64,000 nucleotides of DNA, taken from Henckelia pumila (lineage: Eukaryota; Streptophyta; Magnoliopsida; Lamiales; Gesneriaceae). The position numbers were made by a program, and so were the translations under genes. The notes beneath the pieces were generated by a model, which was not told the origin of the DNA, did no database searches, and worked only from the letters and a program-made list of their open reading frames with translations. The DNA lies in assembly GCF_033568475.1 (NCBI RefSeq), contig NW_027331831.1, forward strand, positions 5,208,001-5,272,000, read 5' to 3'. Positions 34,937-47,581 of the stretch are shown one piece after another (the stretch's first letter is position 1; each line of letters starts with the position of its first letter).

Positions 34937-35636
34937 AATGTTTTATATTATTTATTCATACTTAAGGTGGACCCTTTATCGCACAAATATCACTCGTAGT
35001 CACTTTTTTTTTTTGTTTCGTTTGATTAATTACATGATAATGAACGTCGAACGATACGGATCAGAGTATCAGACAACGAATGAGGAAAGGACGACTTCAA
35101 ATAGCATGAAACGATGCTCACCTCATCAAATATATCGAGGTAGAAATGGCTGCGTACAGCTCAATAACCGAGGCTGACTTATTTTTAATCTAAACTCATA
35201 AAAAAACTAAGCTCCTGCACGTTTTCATTTACACTAATATTCCAGTGCACATGCTATATACGTTCTTGTATATTAATCCCCCCCTTTTTTTTTTAAAATG
35301 AAAACAACAAAAAAAATAAAATAAATGTTACTATTAAATTAAAAATGCAAAAAACGTAATTTTTTTGTAAACAAATAATCATCAAATTAAGCGCAATAAA
35401 TACATCAATTTTACAAATATAGATAGCATTTTCGTAAACAAAAAAACACCGAATGACATAAAGTAATTGTCATTTTGGTAAACAAGAGACAATATCAAAA
35501 GGTTATGTAAAAAACAAAGAGACCACATAAAATGACCATTTATTGCCAAATAAATTTGATTTTATTGGGAATTGAGTTAGAATATAATCTTACATTCGTC
35601 TCAAACTTTACCAATTAACTAGAAAAAAAGGTTAAT

Positions 35637-36375
35637 TTGAGGGCTACTTGGAATTTAGTCCCTAAGTTCAATAATAACTTAAGATTCAGTCCCTATGTCA
35701 TAAATTTTTGTTTTGACTCCCTGGTGATCCCACATTTCTTTTCATATATAAAAATTGGTATAAAAAGTTAAATATACGGTACTAATATATGATGTTTGAG
35801 TACTATCACTTTTAGATCTGGTACAAAAATTAAGATTTTGAGTATAACATTCGAACAAATTTTTTAACATCAAAAACATATTGTACATACATGTTTATGT
35901 ACAAAATATTTATATTAAAGTACTTTTTCATTATTATTCAGTACATACATTAGTATTTCAAGAATCACGAAAATCAACAATTTTATGTGAACTAATTTAA
36001 AAAATATTTGAGTACAAACATATTTAATTTGAGTATGGATCTATATATTTATGACATCAACTGTCTCAAATTGAGTATCAAATCATGATTTATATTTTCG
36101 ATTTTAGAGAGATGAAACATAACACAAAAAACTTATACCAAGAACACTTATTTTTATATCAGATCTGAAATAGTTGGTACTTAAATTTTATATATTTATA
36201 CCTGATTTTTAAATTTTTATACCTATTTTTTACTTCGAAAATGCTTTGTGGGCCCAGTGAGTTAAGACAAACTTTTTGCTAAATTAGGGAGTGCAGAAAA
36301 ATAAAATTTCTGACAGGGACTGAATGGTAATGAAACATATGAAATAGGTACTGAATCCTAATTAACTCTTAATTT
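35637..36375. mobile_element. MITE-like element with degenerate inverted ends
   Basis: The left end (GGAATTTAGTCCCTAAG...GATTCAGTCCCTATG) is imperfectly complementary to the right end (CAGGGACTGAATGG...GGTACTGAATCC). It is non-coding. A diverged relative lies at 51646-52315, sharing phrases such as ACTCCCT and AAAATYGGTA. Confidence 0.5.
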
Positions 36376-36753
36376 GAAATTCTTATTTGTCAAGTATATG
36401 TGGATGACATCATCTTTGGTGCTTCTTCTCAAAAGCATGTTGATAGTTTTGTTGAATGCATGTCTTCTACTTTTGAAATGAGCATGGTAGGAGAATTAAC
36501 TTTCTTTCTTGGATTGCAAGTTAAGCAATTGAGTGATGGTATTTTTCTTTGTCAAAGTAAGTATGCAAAGAATTTGGTGAAAAAGTTTTGCAAAGAGAAT
36601 GTTAAGAACATGAAAACCCCAATGGGCTCGAGTGAAAAATTGAGAAAAGACAGTGTTGCGGCTGGTGTTGACAACACCATGTATCGTAGCATGATAGGAA
36701 GTATTTTGTATTTGACTTCTAGTCGTCCTGATATCATGTTCAGTGTGTGTTTA

Positions 36754-38216
36754 TGTAGTGACCCTGCATGGAATCACCTACTAACTGGCAACTAATAGCA
36801 TGCATTAAACTTAAATACAGCAAAATACTTAACAGAGTAAAAACGTGCGGAAACGTAATCCATAATTTACATATCAGCTTAGTAATATAATCCAGGCTTA
36901 AATCTGTAGTGATACAACCATATCGAAATTCTTAAAAGTAAACATTATACAGCTAGTAAATCGTGCTGTATAAAAACTTTCAAAGCTCCTGCTCCCTAGT
37001 CCTGCCTTGAACTACCAGCTCCGTCCATCCTGCGACCTGCCCCATGGAATAGGGTGTCCAAGATAACAACTAGGACGTGAGCGCTACGCCCAGTACATAG
37101 ACATGAGTAAACATATGTATATAATGCATGCAACATGATGACTGGTACAGGGTCATCTGAAAAGTCATGCTCAGAACCGGCGCCACATGAGTGCTGCCAC
37201 CGCACGGATCAACCTCTGGGTGCAACCACACTCGTCTAGTACACCAGAGTAGACAGACATAAATGCCCCCGCCGTCGCGGTACTCTCAGTGACAGACTAT
37301 CGAGTATAGAGCTGAGCGGCTCTATAATCAGGTATAACAAGGTATAGGCTCAACGTGTATATGCACATGACATATGAGTATAGAAAACGGTAAATCATAC
37401 ATCATGCCATATAATAATGCCAAATAAATGCAACATATAAACATGTATACTCGCTGGCAATCTCAGTCAATGTGTACGTACCTCTAGGCTAGTTCAAGTA
37501 TAATAGATCCTAGGTTCCAAGCCTATATTCAAAAGTTCACCGTATCACTACATAAATTCTATAAGCCTTAACTAAGCTAATAAGTACTCCCAAACTTAAA
37601 TAGATTCCCGGATCATACCTTCGTCCGTAGTTAGCCCTTTGGAGTCGCTAGTCCCGGAAGACTATAACCACACCTTGGTTATTCCAGAACCTCTATTATA
37701 ACCGATAGGGCCCTCAAGTGTATAACGCACACTATATAACTGAAGAAGGAAACGCGGGAATTCGTATTTCAAAACTGAAGCAAATGAGCCCTATTTATAG
37801 CCAAAATCTCGGCAACGATCGGAACCACCGATCTCGGGATCGGAGCTTCCGATTCCAGCTCATTCTGTGCATGTCCGACACGTCGGGATCGGAACCACCG
37901 TTCCGGGATCGGAACTTCCGATCGAACCCCCGATCAACACTTGTCAAAACTCACGGCTGAGTCATCGAGCATTGCTGGCTGGCTGAGATCGGAACCTCCG
38001 TTCCTGATCGGAACGTCCGATCACCGTGCATCCGATCTGCTTCCGAAGTGGTCAGGATCGGAGCTTCCGAACTGGGATCGGAGCTTCCGATCTGGCCCAA
38101 AGTCAAAAGCCCAAATTCCTCTTCCGAAGTCCAATAACACTCCGAAATAGATCAATTACCAACCCTTAATCATGTTTAACATATTATTATCTTAAAATGG
38201 GTTCCGGGTTACTACA
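36754..38216 (-). mobile_element. Solo LTR inserted in the Sirevirus pol, probably reversed
   Basis: This 1463-bp insert, TGTAGTGACC...GGGTTACTACA, is flanked by an exact 5-bp duplication GTTTA (36749-36753 and 38217-38221). Removing it restores the pol frame. The reversed orientation is inferred: the minus strand reads TGTAGTAACCCGG, a usual LTR start, and this places the GC-rich hairpin array near the LTR start, as in the other solo LTRs. Confidence 0.87.
37812..38098. repeat. Array of GATCGGAA/TTCCGATC palindromic units in the solo LTR
   Basis: At least eight related units (GATCGGAACCACCGAT, GATCGGAGCTTCCGAT, GATCGGAACTTCCGAT and similar) form paired palindromes spaced about 60-80 bp apart, and the block is GC-rich against AT-rich flanks. 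Confidence 0.88.
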
Positions 38217-38805
38217 GTTTATGTGCTAGGTATCAATCTGATCCAAAAATAACTCATTTAAAAGCTGTTATGCGAATTTTGAAATATGTTTCGGGTACAT
38301 TGGATTTGTGATTGTGGTATAGGAGGGAAACCAACATTAACTTTGTAGGTTTTAGTGATGCTGATTGGGCTGGTGATGTTAATGATAGAAAGAGCGCTAT
38401 GAGTGGGTGTTTTTATCTTGACAATAATTTGGTTTCATGGTATAGTCGTAAGCAAAATTGTGTGTCACTTTCGACTGATGAATATGAATATGTGGCAGCC
38501 GGAAGTTGTTGTTCACAACTTCTTTGGATGAACCAAATGATTGAAAATTATGGTTTTAAGAGTGAACCCCCCATTGTTTATTGTGATAATTCGAGTGCTT
38601 TTGATATATCAAAGAATCCAGTCCATCACTCTCGCACAAAACACATTGACATTCGTCACCACTTTATTCGAGATTTGATAGAAAAATGTATGATTCGAAT
38701 GGAGTTTGTTGGATCCAATAACCAATTGGAATATATTTTTACTAAAGCATTAGATCACGAGAGATTCTCAACCCTTCGGAGGTCTCTTAGCATGTGTGCA
38801 TTATA

Positions 38806-39840
38806 ATTCTTTGACTGTGTTGTCCTCGGTGTTACAACACCATAGACAACACTGTTGTTTTTATTTTCATGCATATTTAGGATTTTAGGCATTCTGCATT
38901 AACTTTGTGTTGTGTAGTGTTAAATCTTTGTTACAGTGATTCGAGTAAAGCCAAGTTTTTCAGCAAAATTTTTTTTTGTACATGCTGGCCCTTGAAATTC
39001 GAACTCTGACTAAACCACCAAGTAGTTGAGGGATGTACGTGTATTTCATGTTATTTTCCCATGTGAAAGGTGGTTTCGCAAATTCAGTGTTCAGATTTTT
39101 ATCAAGTTTGTTGACCAATGTCATAAATACAAACTTTATCAAAGATCGGAAGAAAATGGAAAAAAACTACCTAATTGAGTCCAATGAAGACTGTTCTTTT
39201 AGTGTGCAGGCTACCAATTCTGGAATTTTTCTGAAAGACAAGGGTAATCAAGTGAGCAAGTTTCAAATACTTTTGAAAACCTTTGGTGTTTTTGATGATG
39301 TTGTCAACACGAGAAGCAACACTATACATGTGAACATATCATTTGCTTGTAATTGCATTTTATTTTATGTTACACTCTGTTTAGGCATAAAATAGGCCAT
39401 GCATATGCATTTTTTGCTAATAGGGTTTTGATTTTGGGTAAGGTTCCAAAATAGACAAATTTTGATGAATTACCTTATTTACTAAATATTGAATTTTTGT
39501 GAATGATTTTTGTTTCAGTGGATTTAAGCCGATGAGGAGTTAATTCTGGATGATTTGGACTGAAATATTTACCTCGGATTATTGCCTTATTTATGGGATT
39601 TTATCTCTTAATCTCGGTTTTTAAATTTTGGCCGTTAGGAAAGTTACCGTTAGTAACTTGGAGAGATAAGGATTTAGGGTAATTATGAGTTTGTTAGAGG
39701 GAAAATATTATCGTTTGTGATAAGGATTATATATATGAGGTTTCGTATTTATAAGTCATTATCATCTTCTTGAATTGTCAATTAACCCGATTGTTTCTCT
39801 GCAAACCCTACCCCTCTCTCACTTTCAAATTTGATTTTCA
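38806..39840 (+). other. Sirevirus spacer between pol and envelope-like ORF
   Basis: It is non-coding, with two copies of the palindromic TGTTG...CAACAC motif (38818-38859; 39284-39332). The open frame at 39033-39395 shows no family. Confidence 0.6.
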
Positions 39841-41201
39841 ATGGCAGGCTTTGATCCTCAAGATATTAGAAGCGAGATGGGGCATTTGGATTCTGATGTT
39901 GCCGTTGGTGTTGTAACACCGAAAGCTCCTCCATCATCATCTTCTCTGTCGATTGTTCCAGTTCCCATGGAACCCGTACCACTTGCTACAATCATGCCTG
40001 GTGAACCTGGAAACGAGATCGATGTGGAGAATTTGACCAATTTTGATGTTCTAAACCATGTTCATCCTCCTCCACCGATAGTCCGTATATAAAAAAGGCA
40101 AGAAGGCTACGATCCCGACTTTACTCAGTCCAAACGATTTTACAAGGGTCCTCTTATCTCCATGGCCGAAGAGAATCGTAGCTCTGGTGATGACTCAGAG
40201 GATGCTGATTACGAGTTTGTTGCTCGCAAAAAACCCTCATCCACCGATGCCTCTGCCTCCGCTCCAACTGCTGAATCTGATTCTGAGAGCGGTAATTCAA
40301 GTTCTTCTGATAAGGTTCCTTTTCCTGCTCAAACCAAGCAAGTAGATGGTGAATCATCCAATCCTACGGAGACTGATTTTTTTGATGAAGATGCCACTCT
40401 GGCACAAATCTCGGAGAGCCTCAAGCAAAGAAAGGCTACGCCCTCTGCCTCCACAGGTCATCTCTCCAATGATGAGCCTCATACTGAGATGATAGAGGAG
40501 TTTGCCGAGGGCAAAGAACATCAAGATACTGATAATTCCTCATCTTCCTCTTCTGCCGATTCTGATGCTGAATCTTCTGATAAAAGTGCTGATATAGAAG
40601 ACGAAGAAGACTCTGATGAGGTTTCCAACATGAATGCTGATGACAAACCTCTGGAGAAAGAGGACATTTCAACTGCTGAAGCCAGTGTTGTTGTTGGTGT
40701 TGTTAACACCATTGACAACACTGTTGATGAGGAATATGATATCGACTCTGATCATTCCCTCATGTTTTACTCTGAAGAAGCTGCAGCAGTTTGGCCTCTC
40801 TTCATTCATAGAGGACTGCTGGATGAGAGAAACATTGATGTGAGATCCTATGATAGGTACAATCTCATTGATTTTCTTAAGCTTCGCAAGCTCTACTCTA
40901 CTGTCATTGCTGTTGTGCCATATTGCAAGAAGGCACTTCTGGAATTCTATGCAAATCTCACTGCCCCGGTTGGAGATCCAGAATCTGCCAAGTATGGACT
41001 TGTTTATCTTCGAGGAAGATTGTTTGAGTTTACTCCGTCAGTGATTAATGCCCTATACTCTACTCCGGATGTTGAAGATGGTGTTCATCCTGATATTAAT
41101 ACAGTGATATCAGTTTTGACTGGTGGATTGGCCACAAGTTTCTCCGATCACTTCTCGGTGGCCAAGCTCACTTCATTTTACTCTGCTTTGCACAAGATCT
41201 C

Positions 41202-43930
41202 TGTGAGGACACAGGCGCTAATCTCTCAAATCATAATGATTAATTCAAGATCAAATAAGGACATTTAATCCAATAACATGAATTAAGATCAAGCAATCAA
41301 AGGACTAAAATTTTTTTTATTTTTTTTTAAAAAGGTTGCCCTGCGCGCGCGCGAGCTCGCCTCTCGTGCGAGCGCAGGCCAACGGGACAGCAGCCCTGCA
41401 GGTTGGCTCGCGCACGCGCGAGCTGCATGCTCGCCCGAGCGCGGGCCAATCGTCCTGGAAAAAAATGCAGCACTAGATTTCTGTTGTCCAAGCCTTTCCA
41501 AGTCATGTAGAACATCTAACAAGTTATGCCAATGCTAACATAATCCTATCCAAAAGAATACAAACATGTTCATGCCAAATCCTCTAAGATAATATCAAAG
41601 TTAATGGCATAAATAATACAAGCATCTTCATAACCAAGAGAGCATGTTGCTACAACAAGATAAGTTCCATTTATTCATATAAACCAACTCAAGTTTACAT
41701 GTAGAATCTACAAAAGTGACTCAACTAATTTCAAATGTAACAACAACATAAACATCTAGATTAAAGTCTAGTCTCAAGCCTTTAATACAAACATCAAAAC
41801 ATGAAAGGATAAACTACTCCAATGAATTCAACATATCAACATTGGAATCTAAATCTAACATGCTTGATATTACAAAAGAACATAACTTCTTCTATAACCC
41901 GAGTCTCCACTCTAATATCTCAATCTCTCGTTTCCATGTCAAGTCTCACTCGCTTACTTTTCAACCTGATGCAATGCATACATACAAGCAAAACAACAGC
42001 CGGATAACTCCGGTGAGAATAAATCTCAGTATAAAAGACATATATATAAATCAAGTAGATATAATTCAAATAAAAAATCCACTATCACAATCATCATTTC
42101 CTTATACCCTTACCTGTCGAATATCTTTCAAGAAAATTCATTCAATAACATAAAGACTCAAAGACAAGTTGAGGGTTAAAGGATTCAAGTCTCACAGAAT
42201 CGATATTTTTAAAAATAATCTCGTTGGGATCCCGGGAATATAATAAGGCCCAAAATCAAGCTTCCTACCTACGCTCCCGCTCGAGGTGATAACAATCTCG
42301 TATTCCCTGGACTGTGAACACTATACTGAGAATCGTGGCAAAAAGAAATCAAGTCAGATCTCTAGCCTCTCATATACAAGTTCACCACGTCCAATATTTT
42401 CTTTTCGATTCTGTTTTCAAGGTTTCGAAATAATTGTGGCTCAAGAGGTTTACTCTCAACTCTATAACCAATCTACTATAACTCATCAATTCAAAATAAT
42501 CTATACTCATTAATCTCAAATAAATATCAATCAACCAAATAAACTAAGTCAAGTAATTCATATAGATCCTATAAGATTAAGTAAACCAATTAATCATGCA
42601 TGTATGTGATTTAATAAACTCGAAAACCACCACATTCTCGAGTTATTCTACCTGTCGAGGGTAATGTCGAATCATACCTTGATCTTGATCTTTTCTTCTC
42701 AAAACTCTTGTAACTTCTGATCACACAAGCTTCCACAAAAATCTGCTCAAACCTTCTTGCTATTCCAAGATCTAGTTGTGTCCAACTTGAAGCTCATTTC
42801 AAGTCACTTCTGGACTCGTCGACTTCACTTCGATATCCTTCAACTTCAATCTGACTTGAAGTATGTTACAACTCAACATTATCTTTCCCAAACTCATTTC
42901 AACTCATCAAAGTTTAATCAACTTCAAGACTTGTTCAATAACCAAAAATCCAATCGACGACGAATCAATTCGAAACCGATGATTCTAATATTTTAAACAT
43001 CAACCAAACATTGATATCTAACTCATATCACTATCATTACATCACTACAATTTCGAAATCAACACCCCAATTTTTCAGAAATTCATCAAACTAAAACCGA
43101 CGGCGTAACGGCTCGAATTCGGTAATTCCAAAAGCATAAACATCATCAATACTATACTTCAAACTCATTTTCATACTCATTCCAATCTAAGATACACGAA
43201 ATCAGCAGCATAAAATTTCCAGAAATTCAGAAAATATTCGATAAATGAAAAACATGTCCAAACGACGATCTTTTTGCGAACCGTCTTAAATATACTATCG
43301 TCGTATATACTAGAACATATTTATACAATCAATTCTTAATTCTAACAACATATTCAAAATTAAACCATCGTAGAATTTAGCCAAAATTACGTCAAAGTGT
43401 AGCACTCAAAGCCGTGATCGCAAATATACGATCAATTTGAAATTCTACCGGCCGGATTGATTTTTACCGAAATTGGAAAGTAAGCAATCGGCCATGGAAT
43501 TAATTCTCTAAGCTTTCTGCCTTTTCTCTAGTTGGAAATCTGATGGAGATTTTATATTTCATGCAATTCCATACACATCACACGTGTAATCCATTATCAT
43601 GGCCAAAATTGCACTTTGGTCCCCAAGCTTCTCAAATTTTGCAAATCAGTCCCTGGTCCAAGTTAATCCCATAAATAATCAAGTAAATCCTTTTTATTTC
43701 CAAATTCTTAATTTCAATTCTTAAATCCCAAATAATCAATTCCAATATTTTATTCTTTTAATTTAAGAATCCCAGAATTTAATTCTCAAATATCCGTAAT
43801 TCTCAAATTAAATACTTTCGACTCGGAAATTACATCTCTAATTTCCATAATTTTTAAATTGAATATTTTCCAAATACGAAATTTAAATTCCTAATTTAGT
43901 AATTAATATTCATATTTTCAGGGCCTTACA
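41202..43930 (+). mobile_element. Solo LTR inserted in the envelope-like ORF
   Basis: This 2729-bp insert, TGTGAGGACA...GGGCCTTACA, is flanked by an exact 5-bp duplication ATCTC (41197-41201 and 43931-43935). It shares its start (GCTAATCTC) and the internal CAGCCGGATAACTCCGGTGA (about 41996) with the solo LTR at 13342-15421, so the two are related families. No retroelement genes lie inside; short ORFs here are not convincing. Confidence 0.87.
41336..41455. repeat. GC-rich palindromic array in the solo LTR
   Basis: CGCGCGCGCGAGCTCG, GCTCGCGCACGCGCGAGC and CGCCCGAGCGCGGGCC make overlapping hairpins about 135 bp from the LTR start. This is by far the most GC-rich block of the element. Confidence 0.85.
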
Positions 43931-44581
43931 ATCTCTGTGTGTAATTGGACGCCCTCATCCAACTCCAATGTGATCACAAGACCACATACATTCATTATAC
44001 ATGCCATAGGCACAGACGATGCTTTTAATTTTGGAAATATGGTATTCCGAACAGTGATGCCATTTGTCGATGGAGGTTTGAAATCCACCAAACTACTTTT
44101 TTCCTCAATTTATGGTCTTTTGAAATCACAGGGTTTCATTCAAAATATCACTGAAGAACTCTCTCAACTCTCCGATGAGTTGAAGATCGCAGCTGCACTT
44201 CTGAAAGGAAATAGGAAGATTGATCTTCCTTGGAGTGAAGTTAGTCACAATGCTGCTGCTGATACTACTGATGTTGCACCCGGTGTTGCCAACACGGGTG
44301 ACAACACTGAAGAAACAGTGCCTATTACTACTCCTCTGGAATTCACTACTGCTACTATTCAGCTCTTAATGACTCGTGCTGAGGAGAAGATTGCTCAAGC
44401 TCAGGAAGACATTGCCTTCTATAGCACGGTCTTGGCTGATTGTCGAAGACAACTTGGCATTTCTGGCCAAACAGGGGGAGATAGTGCACAAGCTGATGAA
44501 GCTGGTCCATCCGGGACTAAAAATGATAATGATGAAGCTACTGATCAAGAGGGTTCACATAGTGAAAGTGATCAGTTTTAG

Positions 44582-44850
44582 ATTTTTTTGCTTCATTGTT
44601 TAGTTTCTTCTCATTGATTAATATAACTATTTTTGTTTACTTTAGTTATGTGCTTTATTGATCTACACCTTATAACCCTCCTATGCTATGTTATGAATCA
44701 TAGGATCCCTAAGTCATGGTTCATGTTATCATTGGTGTTGCCAACACGAGAGACAACACTTTAGGGGGAGAAGGATTTTTAAACTCAGGGGGAGTTTATG
44801 TTTATTCCTACTTGTGATTTGTTTTGTCCAGAAAGCAAAAATGGGGAGAT
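44582..44850 (+). promoter_or_regulatory. Sirevirus 3' region with several polypurine tracts
   Basis: AGGGGGAGAAGG (about 44763), AGGGGGAGT (about 44789) and AAAATGGGGAGAT (44838-44850, directly before the LTR), together with AGGGGGAGATAG inside the ORF end (about 44475), form a series of PPT-like tracts. Multiple PPTs are a described feature of Sireviruses. One palindromic motif copy lies at 44723-44760. Confidence 0.7.
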
Positions 44851-45683
44851 TGAAAGAAATTCTATTCCTTGAAATTCTCGGTCCTAATTATTAAGTAATA
44901 TTTGATTTTACTTTCTAGAAAAGTTATAATATTTGGCAAATATTATGTTTATATTTCGAATATCTTATGAAATATATTTGCAATGATCAATTATATCTTG
45001 ATAAGGTAGTTAATAGATATATTAAGTATTTGATATTATCAAGATATGATTTTGTTAGATTTGATAGAGTTTTATTCCTGCTTAAACATGTTTTCTTATT
45101 CATGTAGAACTCTATCTAAGGAAACCTTCTAGTCTTGGACTCTAATCTATAAAAGGAGGTTTTCACGCACAATAAAGAGGGGCTTCAGACGTACAATCCA
45201 CTGCGTAACCATTGAAGAATTCCATTAGTGAATTTGAAGATTCTGAAGCAAGGTTTTTGCAATCATCGTTATTGTTTGTCCCCGTGTTGCCGTTGGTGTT
45301 GAAGACATCGGAGACAACACTGTGGAAATAGTGTTGTTCGAAGATCTTTATTGTCTCTTCAAATTTAGGCTACAGGAGTTGCATCTGATTTGTTTTACTC
45401 TGATTATTTAGGATGCAAGTTTGATTTCTCAACTTGTTAAGAAATTTAGGATTTACTAACTTTTCGTAAAATCACTAGGATTATTTTTGTAAGACTGATC
45501 TTACTTTTACTAGTGATATTTAGCCCTAAGGCACCCGCACGAGTTTTTATACTCGTGCAAAATTATTTACTTGTGTTTTATTTACGCTTTAATTTTTCGC
45601 TCCACTGTGTTGTTGTTGGTGTTACAACACGAATAACAACACTGCATGTTTTACATAACAAATCACGTACACCGTTTTTTTCA
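44851..45683 (+). repeat. 3' LTR of the Sirevirus
   Basis: It begins TGAAAGAAAT right after the PPT, contains a TATA box (CTATAAAAGGAGG, about 45149) and ends with CA at 45682-45683, exactly where homology to segment A starts (45684). The length is about 833 bp. The 5' LTR is absent, so identity cannot be checked. Two copies of the palindromic motif lie inside (45285-45323; 45608-45645). Confidence 0.8.
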
Positions 45684-46238
45684 GGGGCTCAGACGCTACT
45701 CTCCGGAACCAAACCAAGACGAAGACCACAAAGGTTCTCCAAACCCAAACTCACGCCTACACATAGTAGGAAATCCCAAGACACTGCCCCACTCTCTTAC
45801 ACAGATCGGCAGCCTCACAAAGAAGCCGTTGGATTGAATGCTCACACAGAAACGAGGACGAGAGAGGGCAGCAACACTACACCAAAGAAGAAAGCACCAA
45901 GCTACCTTCACTCTCTCAGTTCTCACACAACAGACTTCAAGGGCGGACGACCGCCTCACTCTCTTGCCCTCACAGAAAGCACACATTAATTAGCAGAAGG
46001 AGGCGCCTATGGCCCTCACCAAACACAGTAGTAAATCCCAACCCTACGTGAATGAGGAAGAAAGAGAAGCATCACACACAAAGAAACGCTATGCTTCACT
46101 CTTTTCTTGATCTCACTCAATCACTCTCTTGGACGCCTCACTCATAAGCAGAACAAGGAAAATGGAATGCTCACATTCTCTCTCACAAAGAAGCTGCCTC
46201 ACACAGAAGCAGAAGAGAATAAATTGAACACTCACTTA

Positions 46239-46764
46239 GAGCCCGTTTGGTTTCAGTAGACAATTAAGTAAAAGTGATTTTTTTTATTAAAAAGAAGTGC
46301 TTTTATTAACACAAATGTGTTTGGATAAATTTTAAGTGCTTTTAAAAGCACTTATTTAGGCCCCGTTTGGTTTCAAAAGCCAGATCACAAAAGCACTTTT
46401 TTTTTTATAAAAAAAGTGCCTTTTTGGTTAACAAAGTGTTTGGGGTGGCCATTTAAGTGCTTAAAAAAACACTTTTTAAAGTAAAAAATAGAGCTTTTTC
46501 AAAAGCTAAAAATTGTAGCTTAAAAAAGCATTTTTTTTAAAAAAATTATCTATCAAATCCAAACGGGCTAAGCTAAAATAAGTGCTTTTTTAAAAGCCCA
46601 TATTTATAGCTTTTCAAATGCTTTTTTTAAAACTCAAATTTTAAAAAGTGCTTTCAATATATTTATCCAAACACAAAATTATTTCAAATTTTACTTTAAA
46701 AAGTACTTTTAAAATCCAACTTAAAAAAACATTTATTTTTTAAAAACTGAAAGCAAACGGGCCC
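46239..46764. mobile_element. PIF/Harbinger-like MITE with TTA target duplication
   Basis: The left end GAGCCCGTTTGGTTTCAGT and right end ACTGAAAGCAAACGGGCCC are inverted repeats, flanked by TTA (46236-46238 and 46765-46767). A second nested element of similar end type spans about 46356-46570 (GGCCCCGTTTGG...CCAAACGGGC). Confidence 0.78.
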
Positions 46765-47160
46765 TTAGCAGATTAGGGAAAAGGGGATTAAATACAAGAC
46801 TTGGTAGTGGGCTGAATAATTATAATGATAGTTGGGCCAAAGCCCAACACGCTGCCTAATGACATTTTACTATTTTTAAATTCAAATTAAGCAGGGAAAA
46901 AACATTATTAATCAAAAATTTATATTCAGAGAAAAAATAATCGCAACTCAAAATTATTTGAAGGGAAAAGCAAATATATTTTTTTAAAAAATCACATTGA
47001 CTTTTAATTACCACAATGTTTTAACTGTAAATTATTATAGATTTTATGTGAGATATCTCTTTTGCAAATAAAGGTAATAAACTTTAATGTATTTACAACT
47101 GGATGGGAATTTTAAACAATACTAATTAATTATCTATTAACAATTAATTCTACTTGCATG

Positions 47161-47168
47161 TATAAATA
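47161..47168 (+). promoter_or_regulatory. TATA box of XTH-like gene B
   Basis: TATAAATA lies 69 bp upstream of the ATG at 47237, as in copy A. Confidence 0.75.
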
Positions 47169-47236
47169 CCACCAAAAATCTAAACAATATAACACAATAG
47201 TTTCACATTAGTATTCTTAAATATTTCTATTATTTA

Positions 47237-47533
47237 ATGGATTTTATAATTATATTAACCATTATTCTCAGTGTTCTTTCAATGAAATCAAATGGAGCAA
47301 ATAATAGTTTTGATCAATATTATACCTATTTATGGGGTACTGATCATTTCTGGGTTAATCCTCAAGGAACTGAGGTGCAACTTAAGATGGACAAAAACTC
47401 AGGTTAATTGATATGAATTTTTTACTATTATTGCATTATTCTGATTTCTGATCACTCGTTTTTTTAAAAAAATTCTTTGAGTTTGTATTATGTTTTTTAG
47501 AGTACACTTTGCATAATCAATAACATATATACA

Positions 47534-47581
<48 letters not shown>

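Larger units (their letters stand above)
26123..35636. repeat. Duplicated segment, copy A (with MULE insertion)
   Basis: The segment is collinear and highly similar to copy B at 45684-51236. It covers a 'GGGGCTCAGACGCTACTC' leader region, a MITE, the XTH-like gene, its 3' flank, and (after the MULE) a SINE and AT-rich sequence, ending at GGTTAATT. Differences: a 4.2-kb MULE only in A; about 0.3 kb (B 46643-46935) only in B; and microsatellite length changes. The leader region (26123-26680) is richer in GC. It has open frames on both strands in both copies, but no recognisable protein. Confidence 0.95.
36380..38805 (+). pseudogene. Sirevirus-type copia pol: RT end and RNase H, split by a solo LTR
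   Basis: It starts within RT at the catalytic YVDDIIFG (about 36397) and continues 'FFLGLQVKQL', 'MIGSILYLTSSRPDIMFSV', then after the insertion (36754-38216) resumes with RNase H ('GFSDADWAGD', 'ISKNPVHHSRTKHIDIRHHF'), ending in a stop codon at 38803-38805. A TGA near 38309 replaces a conserved codon. Everything upstream (gag, protease, integrase, most of RT and the 5' LTR) is absent. The lineage call rests on pol style, the downstream envelope-like ORF and the 3' region. Confidence 0.88.
39841..44581 (+). pseudogene. Sirevirus envelope-like ORF, split by a solo LTR
   Basis: The ORF starts at ATG 39841, has one stop at 40090-40092, stays in the same frame to 41201, and after removal of the solo LTR and one target copy continues in frame from 43936 to a stop at 44579-44581 (669 codons in all). 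It has an acidic, Ser-rich N-terminal half ('SSSSSSADSDAESSDKSADIE'), a central domain ('AAAVWPLFIHRGLLDERN', 'FEFTPSVINALYSTP', 'DAFNFGNMVF') matching the plant 'envelope-like' proteins placed after pol in Sireviruses, and a helical C-terminal stretch ('TRAEEKIAQAQEDIAFY'). True envelope function is unproven for this family. Confidence 0.78.

Noticed and set aside
34938..35177. 79-aa ORF conserved in both segments (also 50534-50818)
   Set aside because: Conservation equals that of surrounding non-coding DNA, it starts in the SINE target duplication, and no family is recognised.
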